From: Pseudomonas schmalbachii | GTDB taxonomy: Bacteria; Pseudomonadota; Gammaproteobacteria; Pseudomonadales; Pseudomonadaceae | Direction: 5' to 3' | Assembly: GCF_017589465.1 (NCBI RefSeq) | Contig: NZ_JAELYA010000008.1 | Span: 62,001 to 126,000 of the forward strand | DNA: 64,000 bases | Shown: one piece after another, positions 37,871-48,178 of the stretch | Numbering within the stretch: the first letter of the stretch is position 1 | Layout: each line of letters begins with the position of its first letter | Program-made: the position numbers and the translations under genes | Notes under the pieces: generated by a model | Databases searched by the model: none | Told to the model about the DNA's origin: nothing | Seen by the model: the letters and a program-made list of their open reading frames with translations, nothing else

Positions 37871-40597
37871 TCAGTCCAGCAGACCGCGGTTGCGGGCGAT
37901 GGCGATGGCCTGGGTGCGGCCCTGGGCGCCGAGCTTGGCGTTGATCTTGCGTAGATGGGATTTCACCGTGCATTCGGAGAGGAACAGCTTCTCGGCGATG
38001 GCGCGGTTGCGGTGGCCGGCTGCGAGCAGTTGCAGGACCTGGATTTCCCGGGCGGTCAGCGCTTCCTGATGGGCGTCGGCACTGCCTTCGCCGCTGCCCG
38101 CGCTCTCCACCACGATGTTCAGGCGCTCCAGCAGCGCGGCGAGGAAGCGCGGTTCGACGCCGCGCTGGTCGCCGCCCTGGGTGCGCTGGTTGAGCGTCCA
38201 GCGGCGCAGCAGCGCGACCAGGCGCTCGCCTTCCTCGACGAAGGTCTCCACGAAGCCGTTCTGGCTGGCCAGTTGCAGGGCCAGGCCGAGCGCCTCGAAG
38301 GCCGGCTGCGTGCGGCCCAGGCCATCGAGGGCGAGGGCCAGCAGCACTTGCAGCTTGATCTCGCGGCGCCGGTGCAGGCGCTCGCGGGCATCGGCGATGG
38401 CCGGGCGCAGGGCCTCGACCGCCGCGGCGTGCTCGCCGAGGGCGATGTGCAGGCGCTGGCGGGCGATGCTCGGGGTATCGACGTCGTTGGCGAACATCAG
38501 GAAGCCGGGGCGATCCCAGCCGCCGACCTGCTCGGCGGACTCCAGCGCCTGCTGCGCGGCGTCCAGGCGGTGTTCCAGGATGGCCACGCGGGCGCGCTCC
38601 AACCAGGCGGAGCACTGTACGCGCGGCGAGCCGGCCTGATGGCCGATCTGCTCCAGCTCCACCAGATAGCGCAGCCAGGTGTCGCGCTCGCCACGGGCCA
38701 GGGCCAGGCGCGCCATCAGCACATGGCTGACGATCAGGCTGTCCGGCGTGCTGGCGTTCTTGGTGGTCGGCATGATCCGCTGCAGTAGGCGCTCGGCCTC
38801 CTGCAGGCGATCGATTTCGTAGAGCAGCTGGGCGCTGATGGCGTCGCGGGTGAGCAGGGCGCCGACCGACTTGCCGTCGACCTCGTGCCAGGGATTGGCG
38901 CCGTCGCCCTGCAGGCGCGCCAGACCCTCGCCGAGGCGCCCCTGGATCAGGTCGAGGATGCTTTCGTTGCAGTCGGAAACGCTGCGCAGCAGGCTCGACG
39001 GGCTCTGCGCGTCGCGCTCGCGGGCCTGGGCGATCAGTTGCCGGGCCTCGTCGTAGCGGCCGCTGGCGATCAGGTTGTAGGCCAGGGCGTTGATCAGCAC
39101 GTCGTACTGGAAGAGCTCGCCTTCGGGCAGACGAAGCAACTGCTCCAGGCCGACGCGGCAGCATTCCTCGACCTCGTCGGTCAGACCCAGCAGCAGGCAG
39201 CGCAGGGTCTGTGCCTCCATGGCCTCGCCGGTCTGCGACAACTGGTCGATCAGGCGGTTGGCGTCATGGAAGCGGCGGGCAAAGATCAGCGCCCAGGCAT
39301 AGGCCAGGTTGAGTCGCGGATGGCGGTCCAGCAGCTCGCCGGGGAGGCGGTCCAGCCAGCGCAGCAGCATGCGCGTGCGGCCGGTTTCCACCAGGCTGTC
39401 GATGTGCTCGGCCAGCTGTCCGGCGGCTTCGGTCTGGTCGCCGGCATCCAGCAGCAGTTCGATGGCCGGTATCGGCCGCCCTTCGGCGAGGAACCATTGC
39501 GCCGCCTTGCGTTGCAACTCGCGGGCCTGGCCGGGGTGGCGTCGCTCCAGGGCGTCGCGCAGGAAGCTGGTGAACAGGCTGTGGTAGCGGAACCACTGGT
39601 GCTGGCCTTCGATGGGGATCAGGAACAGGTTGGCGCGCTCCAGCCGCTGCAGCATCGCCTGGCTGTCGTCGCGGCCGGTCAGTGCGTCGCACAGCGGCGC
39701 GCAGAACTGCTCGACCACGCTGGTCTGCAGGAGGAACTGGCGGCAGTCGTCGTCGAGCCGGGCGAGGATGTCCTCGGCCAGGTATTCCGCCAGCTGCAGG
39801 TTGGAGCCGGAGAACGAGGCGATCACCGACGCATGGTCCTCGCGGCCCTGCAGCGACAGGCAGGCCAGGTAGATCGCGGTGACCCAGCCTTCGGTGCGCC
39901 GGTAGAGGCTGGAGATCAGGTTGTTGAGCAGCGGCAGCTGGCGCTTGTCGCGCACCAGCGAGGTGGTTTCCTCCAGGCTGAAGCGCATCGCGCCGGGGGC
40001 CAGCTCCAGCAGGCGGCCACGGGCGGCGAGGCGGCCGAGGTCGAGTTCCGGGGTGGTGCGGGTGCCGATCGCCAGCACGCCGCCCGTCGGCAGGCTGTCG
40101 AGGATCTGCTGGACGAAGCTGAGCACGGAGGGGTTCTGGATCACCTCGAACTCGTCGAAGAGGATGGCGAACGGCGGCTGGCACTGGCCGAGCAGGTCCA
40201 GCACGTTCTGGGTGCCCGGCTCGTCGGCGGCGCTGGCCTCCGCCCCCTCCGGCAGCAGGTTGCGCAGCCCGTGCCAGAGCAGGACGACGAAGCGCTGCAG
40301 GTCGTTGTCGGCGGCGTCGAGGTTGATCCACAGCGGACGGCGGCCGGTGGCGCGGCAGCGGTCGTGGAATTGCTGGAGCAGGGTGGTCTTGCCGAAGCCG
40401 GCGGCGGCGCGGACCAGGATCAGCCGGGCGTCGCGGGCGTTTTCCATCTGGTCGAGCAGATGCTGGCGTTGCAGGTGGTGGCTGTCGCTGCAGGGTGGTG
40501 CGTACTTGGTGGCGAGGATACGGATCGGTGCGGACCTGGCTGGCGCATTGCCGGCGCGGGACGGCGCGGTGGCTGAGTTATCCATGGACCATGTCAT
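37871..40597 (-). CDS. MalT-like LuxR family ATP-dependent regulator
   Basis: STAND-type regulator of 908 residues. It begins MTWSMDNSATAPSRAG after AGGAGG at ideal spacing. Walker A is AAAGFGKTT near 65, and FAILFDEFEVIQNPSVLSFV is the Walker B segment. The C-terminal GerE domain LTAREIQVLQLLAAGHRNRAIAEKLFLSECTVKSHLRKINAKLG ends IAIARNRGLLD. It is close to the 49938 protein and groups with 26645. The open frame continues far upstream through the acyl-CoA synthetase region, which is only a GC-rich shadow. It lies 272 bases downstream of the acyl-CoA synthetase on the same strand. Confidence 0.93.
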   Translation of the reverse strand: MTWSMDNSATAPSRAGNAPARSAPIRILATKYAPPCSDSHHLQRQHLLDQMENARDARLILVRAAAGFGKTTLLQQFHDRCRATGRRPLWINLDAADNDLQRFVVLLWHGLRNLLPEGAEASAADEPGTQNVLDLLGQCQPPFAILFDEFEVIQNPSVLSFVQQILDSLPTGGVLAIGTRTTPELDLGRLAARGRLLELAPGAMRFSLEETTSLVRDKRQLPLLNNLISSLYRRTEGWVTAIYLACLSLQGREDHASVIASFSGSNLQLAEYLAEDILARLDDDCRQFLLQTSVVEQFCAPLCDALTGRDDSQAMLQRLERANLFLIPIEGQHQWFRYHSLFTSFLRDALERRHPGQARELQRKAAQWFLAEGRPIPAIELLLDAGDQTEAAGQLAEHIDSLVETGRTRMLLRWLDRLPGELLDRHPRLNLAYAWALIFARRFHDANRLIDQLSQTGEAMEAQTLRCLLLGLTDEVEECCRVGLEQLLRLPEGELFQYDVLINALAYNLIASGRYDEARQLIAQARERDAQSPSSLLRSVSDCNESILDLIQGRLGEGLARLQGDGANPWHEVDGKSVGALLTRDAISAQLLYEIDRLQEAERLLQRIMPTTKNASTPDSLIVSHVLMARLALARGERDTWLRYLVELEQIGHQAGSPRVQCSAWLERARVAILEHRLDAAQQALESAEQVGGWDRPGFLMFANDVDTPSIARQRLHIALGEHAAAVEALRPAIADARERLHRRREIKLQVLLALALDGLGRTQPAFEALGLALQLASQNGFVETFVEEGERLVALLRRWTLNQRTQGGDQRGVEPRFLAALLERLNIVVESAGSGEGSADAHQEALTAREIQVLQLLAAGHRNRAIAEKLFLSECTVKSHLRKINAKLGAQGRTQAIAIARNRGLLD

Positions 40598-40810
40598 GCA
40601 ACGCACCTCCTGTTCGGGCGACGTGAGACTGCGGCCGTCGCCATCCAATTGTTTCATTTTGGGGCATTGTGCCACGGCAAGGTGCCGGAAAGAGAGGTTG
40701 CTCGGCAGGTAGGCACTACGGCCAGCGAGGGGGAGGGTGGACTGGGGGTGACGGGCGGTATAACCCGCCGACCGGCGTGGCCGGTTGGCGGGTTCCGGGA
40801 GGCTTTGCGC

Positions 40811-40867
40811 AGGGCGGGTGCAACCCGCCAGTCCGGAGGTGTGATGGCGGGTTGCACCCGCCCTACC
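40811..40867. repeat. Family A palindromic repeat, complete
   Basis: CAGGGCGGGTGCAACCCGCC facing GGCGGGTTGCACCCGCCCTA around AGTCCGGAGGTGTGAT. It is two bases beyond the stop codon of the acyl-CoA synthetase on the minus strand. Confidence 0.9.
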
Positions 40868-40869
40868 TG

Positions 40870-42417
40870 CTATTTCTTGGCTTGCTCCGCGTAGCGCTCG
40901 ACCAGCTTGAACTTCTGCACCTTGCCGGTCGGCGTGCGCGGCAGCGGGTCCTGCTGCTGGATCACCCGCTTGGGCGTCTTGAAGCCGGCCAGGCGGGCAT
41001 GGCAATGGCGGATCACCGCATCGCCATCCACCGGCTCGCTGCCCGCCGGGACCACCACGGCAGTCACCGCCTCGCCCCACAGCGGGTCGGGCAGGCCGAT
41101 CACCGCGCACTCGGCGATGCCGGGGACGGCCAGGATGGTTTCCTCCACCTCGGCGGCATGCACGTTCTGCCCGCCGGTGACGATGACTTCCTTCAGCCGG
41201 CCGCTGATGAACAGATAGCCTTCCTCGTCGAGGTAGCCGATGTCGCCGGTATGCACCCAGCCGTCGCGGAAGGTTTCCGCCGATTTTTCCGGGTTGTCGT
41301 AGTAGGCGGTGACTGCCGCCGGGCAGCGCCCGAGGATCTCGCCCGGCTGGCCGGCCGGCAGGTCGCGGCCCTGCAGGTCGACGATGCGCACCTGCGAATG
41401 CAGGACCTGACGGCCCACCGAGCCCGGCTTGCGCAGCCGGTCTTCCGGCGTGCTGAGCACCAGGGCGCCGCTTTCCTGCATGCCGTAGTACTCGTAGAGG
41501 TCCTGGCACAGCGAAGCCTGGACCGCGTGGCGCAGCGGTTCGGGCAGCGACGAGCCGGCGAAGACGATGGCGCGCAGCGAATCGACCTTGGCGCTGGCCA
41601 GGTTCGGCGCGGCCAGCAGCATCGCCGCCATGGTCGGCACCAGGTTGACGATGCTCACGCCTTCCTCGCCGATCAGGCGCAGCGCGGTTTCCGCGTCGAA
41701 GTTGACCAGCACGTTGCGGATGCCCTGGGATACCGAGGCGATCGCCCAGCCGAAGCCGACCCGGCCGAACATCGGGAATACCGTCATCGCCACATCGCGA
41801 CTGGTCATGTCGTAGCTTTGGAACAGGCTGGTGGCGGCGGTGCAGTTGTAGTGGTTGATCACGTAGCACTTGGGCAGGCCGGTGGTGCCGGAGGTGAGGT
41901 TGAAGTAGTACGGGTCGTCCTCCTCCACCTCGATGTCCGGTTCGCTGCTGGCCGAGCGCGCCAGCAGCGTTTCGTAGTCGTGACCCAGCGCCGGGCCGTC
42001 GCCGAAGCTGACGCAATGGGCGATCTGCGGCAGGTCGGCGAGCAGCGGCGCCAGCGCCTCGGCGAAGCGGCGCTCGATGACCAGGGCGACCACGCCGGTG
42101 GCGCGCATCAGTTCGAGCATTTCCAGCGGCGCCAGGCGGTAGTTGAGCGGCAGGCCGACCAGCCCGGTCTTGGCCAGGGCGAAGTAGGTCTCGACCATTT
42201 CCGCGCGGTTGCTGCTGAGGAACGCCACCCGGTCGCCCTTGCGCAGGCCAAGACCGCCCAGGCCGTGGGCGAGGCGATTGCAGCGGTCGTTGGTCTGGCG
42301 GAAGGTGAAGCGGCGCTGGGTGGAACTGCAGAAGAAGCTTTCCCGTTCGGGGAAGCGGATGGCGGCGGTGCTGATGACCTGGCCGACCACCATTTTGCCC
42401 ATGGCATGACGTTTCAT
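40870..42417 (-). CDS. AMP-dependent acyl-CoA synthetase/ligase
   Basis: Adenylate-forming ligase of 515 residues. YFNLTSGTTGLPKCYVINHYN (~165) is the phosphate-binding loop, with Cys where most have Gly-Val. YYGMQESGALVLS follows (~290), then HTGDIGYLDEEGYLFISGRLKEVIVTGGQNVHAAEVE (~385-420), and the catalytic Lys in TPTGKVQKFKLVERY at the end. AGGAGATC supports the ATG at 42417. It is divergent from the thiolase operon, so it may supply the CoA ester that enters that beta-oxidation run. Substrate is unknown. Confidence 0.9.
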   Translation of the reverse strand: MKRHAMGKMVVGQVISTAAIRFPERESFFCSSTQRRFTFRQTNDRCNRLAHGLGGLGLRKGDRVAFLSSNRAEMVETYFALAKTGLVGLPLNYRLAPLEMLELMRATGVVALVIERRFAEALAPLLADLPQIAHCVSFGDGPALGHDYETLLARSASSEPDIEVEEDDPYYFNLTSGTTGLPKCYVINHYNCTAATSLFQSYDMTSRDVAMTVFPMFGRVGFGWAIASVSQGIRNVLVNFDAETALRLIGEEGVSIVNLVPTMAAMLLAAPNLASAKVDSLRAIVFAGSSLPEPLRHAVQASLCQDLYEYYGMQESGALVLSTPEDRLRKPGSVGRQVLHSQVRIVDLQGRDLPAGQPGEILGRCPAAVTAYYDNPEKSAETFRDGWVHTGDIGYLDEEGYLFISGRLKEVIVTGGQNVHAAEVEETILAVPGIAECAVIGLPDPLWGEAVTAVVVPAGSEPVDGDAVIRHCHARLAGFKTPKRVIQQQDPLPRTPTGKVQKFKLVERYAEQAKK

Positions 42418-42931
42418 CGAAGATCTCCTGGTTGGCCCCGCTCCGTCCGGCGCGGGGTTACAACGGCGACGCTGGTTATTGTTGTCTGGTTCGGGGCGTG
42501 GCGCCCGGACCGGTTGTGCGAGGCATTGCTGGATCGTCGTCGGCCGGTTGCGCACCGGCCGGTCTCCACATTCCACCGGCGGGCCCTGCAGGCAGGCATA
42601 CCGTCGGTCGGGGGGATGTACCGATGATGCAAACGGGCGTCCCGGGTGTCGTCGTCCGAAGCGACGGTTTTGTCCGGCCGCAGGGCCTTTCCGCCCATTC
42701 CCTCGTCCATTTGGATGCCTCCGGTTCCTCCTCAACTTCATCCCTTCGACGGTCGCTGGGCAGGCGGACGCTCCCTAGGATTGAACGTGATAACTGCGTC
42801 AGTGGCCGAGGACATCCGGCCTGGCGCGAACACACAGCGCCTGGTGGAGCAGCTTCAGGGCAACCTGGCTCCCGGCTTCGATACGGACGACATGTCCTGC
42901 CTGGCGCGGCGTTACTACAGGAGCATCGAGC
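42418..42931. other. Long space between divergent synthetase and thiolase operons
   Basis: 514 bases with no credible gene and no dispersed repeat. It should hold the promoters for both the synthetase and the beta-oxidation operon. I could not identify a convincing -35/-10 pair or a copy of the 17-bp dyad. Confidence 0.5.
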
Positions 42932-44119
42932 ATGAGCGAAAAAGTAGTCGTTGCCGGCGTCGGCATGATCCCCTTCACCAAGCCGGGCGCCAGCCCGAGC
43001 TACACCGACATGGGCGCCGAAGCCGTGCGTCTGGCGCTGAAAGACGCCGGCCTGAGCTACGACCAGGTGCAGATGGCCTTCGCCGGCTACGTGTACGGTG
43101 ACTCCACCTGCGGCCAGACCGCCCTCTACGAAGTGGGCCGTACCGGTATCCCGGTGGTCAACGTCAACAACAACTGCTCCACCGGTTCCACCGCCCTGTA
43201 CCTGGCCCGTGCCGCCGTGCAGAGCGGCCAGGTCGATTGCGCCCTGGCCCTCGGCTTCGAGCAGATGCAGGCCGGCGCGCTGAAATCGCACTGGGATGAC
43301 CGCCCGCGTACCCGCGCCAGCGTCGTCCACGTCATGGAAGACCTGACCGCCGACGTCCCGGACCTGCCGCAGGCCCTGCGCACCTTCGGTGGCGCCGGTC
43401 GCGAACACATGCAGAAGTACGGCACCAAGATGGAAACCTTCGCCGCCATTCGCGCCAAGGCCAGCCGTCATGCCGCGAACAACCCGCTGGCGCTGTTCAA
43501 GAACGTCGTCACCACCGAAGACGTGATGAACGACAAGCTCATGTGGCCGGGCGTGATGACCCGCCTGATGGCCTGCCCGCCGACCTGCGGCGCTGCCGCC
43601 GCGCTGATCGTTTCCGAGAAGTTCGCCAAGAAGCATGGCCTGCGCAGCGACGTGGTGATCCTCGCCCAGTCGATGGCCACCGACCCGGTGATCTCCTTCG
43701 ATCCGCCGTCGCTGATCGCCTACGCTGGTTTCTACATGGCGCAGGACGCCGCCCAGCAGGTCTACGAAAAAGCCGGTGTCGGCCCGCAGGACATCCGCGT
43801 GGTCGAGCTGCACGACTGCTTCGCCCAGAACGAACTGCTGACCTACGAAGCCCTGGGCCTGTGCCCGGTCGGCGGCGGCGAGCGCTTCGTCCTCGACGGC
43901 GACAACACCTACGGTGGCCAGGTGGTCACCAACCCGTCCGGCGGCCTGCTCTCCAAGGGCCACCCGCTGGGCGCCACCGGTCTGGCGCAGTGCTACGAGC
44001 TGACCCATCAGCTGCGCGGCACCGCCGGCGCCCGTCAGGTCGAGGACGTGAACATCGCCCTGCAGCACAACCTCGGCCTCGGCGGCGCCTGCGTCGTCAC
44101 CATGTACGGCCGCAACTGA
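42932..44119 (+). CDS. SCP-x-type thiolase (lipid-transfer-protein family)
   Basis: Thiolase of 395 residues that would cleave a 3-oxoacyl-CoA with CoA. The nucleophilic Cys lies in NNNCSTGS (~91-98). VELHDCFAQNELLTYEALGL (~290-309) and SKGHPLGATG (~340-349) are the SCP-x/non-specific lipid-transfer thiolase signatures, not those of FadA thiolases. This group handles 2-methyl-branched and sterol-type 3-oxoacyl-CoA. ACAGGAGCATCGAGC precedes the ATG. It is first in an operon with two MaoC proteins, and an SDR and acyl-CoA dehydrogenase follow. Confidence 0.9.
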   Translation: MSEKVVVAGVGMIPFTKPGASPSYTDMGAEAVRLALKDAGLSYDQVQMAFAGYVYGDSTCGQTALYEVGRTGIPVVNVNNNCSTGSTALYLARAAVQSGQVDCALALGFEQMQAGALKSHWDDRPRTRASVVHVMEDLTADVPDLPQALRTFGGAGREHMQKYGTKMETFAAIRAKASRHAANNPLALFKNVVTTEDVMNDKLMWPGVMTRLMACPPTCGAAAALIVSEKFAKKHGLRSDVVILAQSMATDPVISFDPPSLIAYAGFYMAQDAAQQVYEKAGVGPQDIRVVELHDCFAQNELLTYEALGLCPVGGGERFVLDGDNTYGGQVVTNPSGGLLSKGHPLGATGLAQCYELTHQLRGTAGARQVEDVNIALQHNLGLGGACVVTMYGRN

Positions 44120-44176
44120 TCAACCACCTTCGCGCGCACTCTGCCGGGTGCGCGCCCTGAAAGAGGAGTGAAACAA

Positions 44177-44617
44177 ATGGCAGACAAGAGTCTGATCGGA
44201 CATGTGACGACGCAAGGTTCGGTCGAAGTGGAAAAAGGCAAGCTGCGCTTCTTCGCCAAGGCCATCGGCGAGACCGATCCGGTCTACACCGACGAAGCCG
44301 TTGCCAAGGCCGCCGGCCACAAGAGCCTGCCGGTTCCGCCGACCATGCTGATGCCGCTGATGAGCGAAATCCGTGGCGATATCGGCGGCCTGATGAAGCT
44401 GCTGGGCTGGGACCTCGGTCGCATCCTGCACGCCGAGCAGTCCTTCACCTACCACAAGATGGCCTATGCCGGTGACGTGCTGAGCTTCGAGACCCGCATC
44501 TCCGATGTGTACGAGAAGAAGGGCGGCGCCCTGCAGTTCGTGGTCCAGGAAAGCCGCGTGACCAACCAGGACGGCGAGCACATCGCCGACGTACGCAACT
44601 CGCTCGTGCACCGCTAA
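44177..44617 (+). CDS. MaoC-like hydratase, N-terminal-type hotdog protein
   Basis: Single-hotdog protein of 146 residues of the MaoC_dehydrat_N/FAS1 dehydratase type, with AIGETDPVYTDEAVAKAAGH near 30-50 and VPPTMLMPLM after it. It lacks the catalytic Asp-His dyad of hydratase 2 enzymes. AAGAGGAG with eight-base spacing selects the ATG at 44177. The next gene, 10 bases on, encodes the complementary half with the catalytic motif. By analogy with two-subunit MaoC hydratases such as mycobacterial ChsH1-ChsH2, the two probably form one heteromeric enoyl-CoA hydratase. Confidence 0.85.
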   Translation: MADKSLIGHVTTQGSVEVEKGKLRFFAKAIGETDPVYTDEAVAKAAGHKSLPVPPTMLMPLMSEIRGDIGGLMKLLGWDLGRILHAEQSFTYHKMAYAGDVLSFETRISDVYEKKGGALQFVVQESRVTNQDGEHIADVRNSLVHR

Positions 44618-44627
44618 GGAGAACGAA

Positions 44628-45047
44628 ATGACCGCCCCGAAATTCAATGACGTCAACGTTGGCGATCAGATCCCCGAACTGAAGCTGCCGGCGATCAACC
44701 GCACCACCCTGGCCCTGTACTGCGGCGCCTCGGGCGACCACAACCCGATCCACATCGATATCGACTTCGCCCGCAAGGCGCGCATGCCCGACGTCTTCGC
44801 CCACGGCATGCTGTCGGCTGCCTACCTCGGCCGCCTGATGACCAACTGGGTCCCGCAGTCGCAACTGCGCAGCTACTCCGTGCGCTTCACCGGCATCACC
44901 CAGCTGGGCCACGTGCCGACCTGCACCGGCACCATCACCGAGAAGTTCGAAGCGAACGGCGAGAAGCTGGTTCGCGTGGCCATTCGCTGCGGCAACCAGT
45001 ACGGCGAAGAGAAACTGGTCGGCGAAGCAGTCGTCGCCCTGGCCTGA
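44628..45047 (+). CDS. MaoC-like enoyl-CoA hydratase, catalytic subunit
   Basis: Hotdog-fold hydratase of 139 residues. GASGDHNPIHIDIDFARKARMPDVFAHGML (~32-62) carries the hydratase 2 motif with the catalytic Asp and His. AAGGAGAACGAA precedes the ATG. It would hydrate a trans-2-enoyl-CoA to (R)-3-hydroxyacyl-CoA, probably together with the preceding MaoC-like protein. Its place between thiolase and 3-hydroxyacyl dehydrogenase is what a beta-oxidation cycle needs. Confidence 0.88.
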   Translation: MTAPKFNDVNVGDQIPELKLPAINRTTLALYCGASGDHNPIHIDIDFARKARMPDVFAHGMLSAAYLGRLMTNWVPQSQLRSYSVRFTGITQLGHVPTCTGTITEKFEANGEKLVRVAIRCGNQYGEEKLVGEAVVALA

Positions 45048-45066
45048 TAACCCATACGAACACGTC

Positions 45067-45126
45067 GTAGGGCGGGTGCAACCCGCCAATCGGCCACTCC
45101 GCTCCGGCGGGTTGCACCCGCCCTAC
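45067..45126. repeat. Family A palindromic repeat inside the operon
   Basis: GTAGGGCGGGTGCAACCCGC facing GCGGGTTGCACCCGCCCTAC around a 20-base loop, between the MaoC and SDR genes. As an intra-operon hairpin it may affect mRNA stability or read-through. Confidence 0.9.
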
Positions 45127-45152
45127 ACAAGAAACTGAACAGGAACAGAACA

Positions 45153-45986
45153 ATGAAAAAGCTCGAAGGTAAAGTCGCCCTGGTAACCGGCTCCGGCCGT
45201 GGCATCGGTCGTGAAGTCGCCCTGCAACTGGCTGCCTACGGCGCCAAGGTCGTGGTCAACGACCTGGACCAGGCCCCGGCTGACGAAGTCGTTGCGGAAA
45301 TCCGCGCTGCCGGCGGTGAAGCCGTTGCCTGCTTCGGCAGCGTGACCGCTCCCGACTTCGCCGACCGTTTCGTCGCCACCGCGGTGAAGAACTACGGCGG
45401 CATCGACATCATCGTCAACAACGCCGGCTACACTTGGGACAACGTCATCCAGAAGATGACCGACGAGCAGTGGTACGCGATCATCGACTGCCACCTGACC
45501 GCGCCCTTCCGCATCCTGCGCGCCGCCCAGCCGGTGATCAGCGCCGCTGCCAAGAAAGAGGCCGCTGAAGGCAAGGAAGTGTTCCGCAAGATCGTCAACA
45601 TCTCCTCCGGCGCTGCTGGCGGCAACGCCGGCCAGACCAACTACTCCTCGGCCAAGGCCGGCATCCTGGGCATGACCAAGACCCTGGCGAAGGAGTGGGG
45701 CCGCCTGAAAGTCAACGTCAACGCCGTTGCCTTCGGCTTCATCCAGACCCGCCTGACCGAAGCCCTGGCCGGTGCCGACAGCAAGACCGTGAACATCGAA
45801 GGTCGCGAGATCAAGGTCGGCATCCAGCAGGCCATGGTCGACGGCGCCAGCAAGGCGATCCCGCTGGGCCGTCCGGGTACCCCGGCAGAAGCCGCCGGTG
45901 CGGTGGTGCTGATGTGCCTGCCGGAATCCGACTACTGCTCCGGCCAGACCCTGTACTGCGGCGGCGGCCCGGGCTCCAACTTCTAA
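45153..45986 (+). CDS. SDR oxidoreductase, probable 3-hydroxyacyl-CoA dehydrogenase
   Basis: Classical SDR of 277 residues. TGSGRGIG (12-19) binds NAD(P), NNAG is near 90, KIVNISSG gives the catalytic Ser, and NYSSAK the Tyr and Lys. It resembles FabG-like and (R)-3-hydroxyacyl-CoA dehydrogenases, including the SDR half of MFE-2, and sits after the MaoC hydratase pair, whose product would be (R)-3-hydroxyacyl-CoA. An insertion around EAAEGKEVFRKIVN and an extension near ADSKTVNIEGREIK make it slightly longer than FabG. GAACAGGAACAGAACA precedes the ATG. Confidence 0.87.
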   Translation: MKKLEGKVALVTGSGRGIGREVALQLAAYGAKVVVNDLDQAPADEVVAEIRAAGGEAVACFGSVTAPDFADRFVATAVKNYGGIDIIVNNAGYTWDNVIQKMTDEQWYAIIDCHLTAPFRILRAAQPVISAAAKKEAAEGKEVFRKIVNISSGAAGGNAGQTNYSSAKAGILGMTKTLAKEWGRLKVNVNAVAFGFIQTRLTEALAGADSKTVNIEGREIKVGIQQAMVDGASKAIPLGRPGTPAEAAGAVVLMCLPESDYCSGQTLYCGGGPGSNF

Positions 45987-45996
45987 GAACCCGCCC

Positions 45997-46145
45997 GTAG
46001 GTTGGCGCTGAACGCAGTGAAGCCCAACGATGCTGATGTTGGGCTTCGCAGGCTCAGCCCAACCTACGACCAGGAGTTCTCCAGACCGTAGGGCGGGTGC
46101 AACCCGCCGCTCTGCACAGAGGCCCGGCGGGTTGCACCCGCCCTG
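45997..46145. repeat. Family B and family A inverted repeats inside the operon
   Basis: Family B at 45997-46068 and family A at 46088-46145, back to back between the SDR and acyl-CoA dehydrogenase genes. Confidence 0.9.
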
Positions 46146-46183
46146 CGAGTCCTGGCTCTCTTTCAGATTTCGAGGTAACCGCA

Positions 46184-47326
<1,143 letters not shown>

Positions 47327-47430
47327 CGAAGGATCGCTGCGGGGCCGCCCAGGCGGCGGTTCCCGTAGCGCCTGCGACATCCGGCAGCCGGGAGCGGCCG
47401 CCAGTCCCACCGAGTTTCGAGGCAGTCGCC

Positions 47431-48012
47431 ATGACGGATGACTTACCGAACGGTCCCGCCCGAACCCTCCTGCACGACCGCCATGTGCATTGCCGTGGCT
47501 ACCTGCGCGACGACGGCCTGATCGACATCGAGGGCAGCATCGTCGACGTCAAGCCGGTCCCCTCGCAGACGCTGTACAAGACAGTCGAGGCCGGCGAGCC
47601 CTTCCACCTGATGCGCATGCTGCTGACCGTCGACATGGACTTCGTGATCCAGGACGTCAAGGCGTTCACCGAGGCTGCGCCGACCCCGATCTGCGGCAAC
47701 ATCGCCAGTGCCTACGAGGCGCTCAGGGGGCTGAAGATCGGCCCCGGCTTCAAGAAGCAGGTCAGCCAGCGCGTCGGCGGCGTACACGGCTGCACCCATC
47801 TCACCGAACTGCTCGGACCGATGGCCACCACCCTGTACCAGACCACCTTCGAGCTGATGCGCAAGCTGGAAAACGAAAAGGCCGCCCGCGACCCGGATTA
47901 CCAGTCGACCCGCAACAACTGGGTGATCGGCACCTGTCATGCCTATCACCCGGACAGCGAGGTCACGCGGAAACTGCTGGCGCTGGGGGCTGAAACGAAT
48001 CGAAAAGAGTAG
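47431..48012 (+). CDS. DUF2889 domain-containing protein
   Basis: Protein of 193 residues with the DUF2889 motifs LLHDRHVHCRGYLRDDGLIDIEG (~11-33), TVDMDFVIQDVKAFTEAAPTPICGNI, and HGCTHLTELLGPMATTLYQT (~124-143). It is a clear paralogue of 16921-17499 (192 residues). It lies in the same direction as the beta-oxidation genes, 104 bases after the acyl-CoA dehydrogenase. The biochemical role of the family is unknown. The repeated association with CoA-ester catabolism is the only clue here. Confidence 0.86.
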   Translation: MTDDLPNGPARTLLHDRHVHCRGYLRDDGLIDIEGSIVDVKPVPSQTLYKTVEAGEPFHLMRMLLTVDMDFVIQDVKAFTEAAPTPICGNIASAYEALRGLKIGPGFKKQVSQRVGGVHGCTHLTELLGPMATTLYQTTFELMRKLENEKAARDPDYQSTRNNWVIGTCHAYHPDSEVTRKLLALGAETNRKE

Positions 48013-48038
48013 TGAGGCGACCGCCGGCAAGGAATACG

Positions 48039-48055
48039 CTACGGTCGATGGGTGG
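48039..48055. promoter_or_regulatory. Possible 17-bp dyad, weak
   Basis: CTACGGTCGATGGGTGG resembles the CTACCC-N5-GGGTGG sites but has GG for CC in the left arm. It is 123 bases upstream of the acyl-CoA synthetase start. Confidence 0.2.
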
Positions 48056-48178
48056 ACCGATCCGGCAGGGCGTCCACCGTTGAGCAGGCAGGGTTTCCAG
48101 TGTGTGTGACTACTGCGCTCCACCAGGCTGCGGTAGTTGCGAAAAGGCTTCCAGATAACAATAAAAGTGGAGTTTCGC

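Noticed and set aside
37871-42016. A single open frame of about 1380 codons that could suggest a LuxR-synthetase fusion
   Set aside because: The upstream part is an out-of-frame, low-quality reading of the acyl-CoA synthetase gene. A strong AGGAGG and ATG at 40597 start the real LuxR protein, and the synthetase is complete in its own frame.
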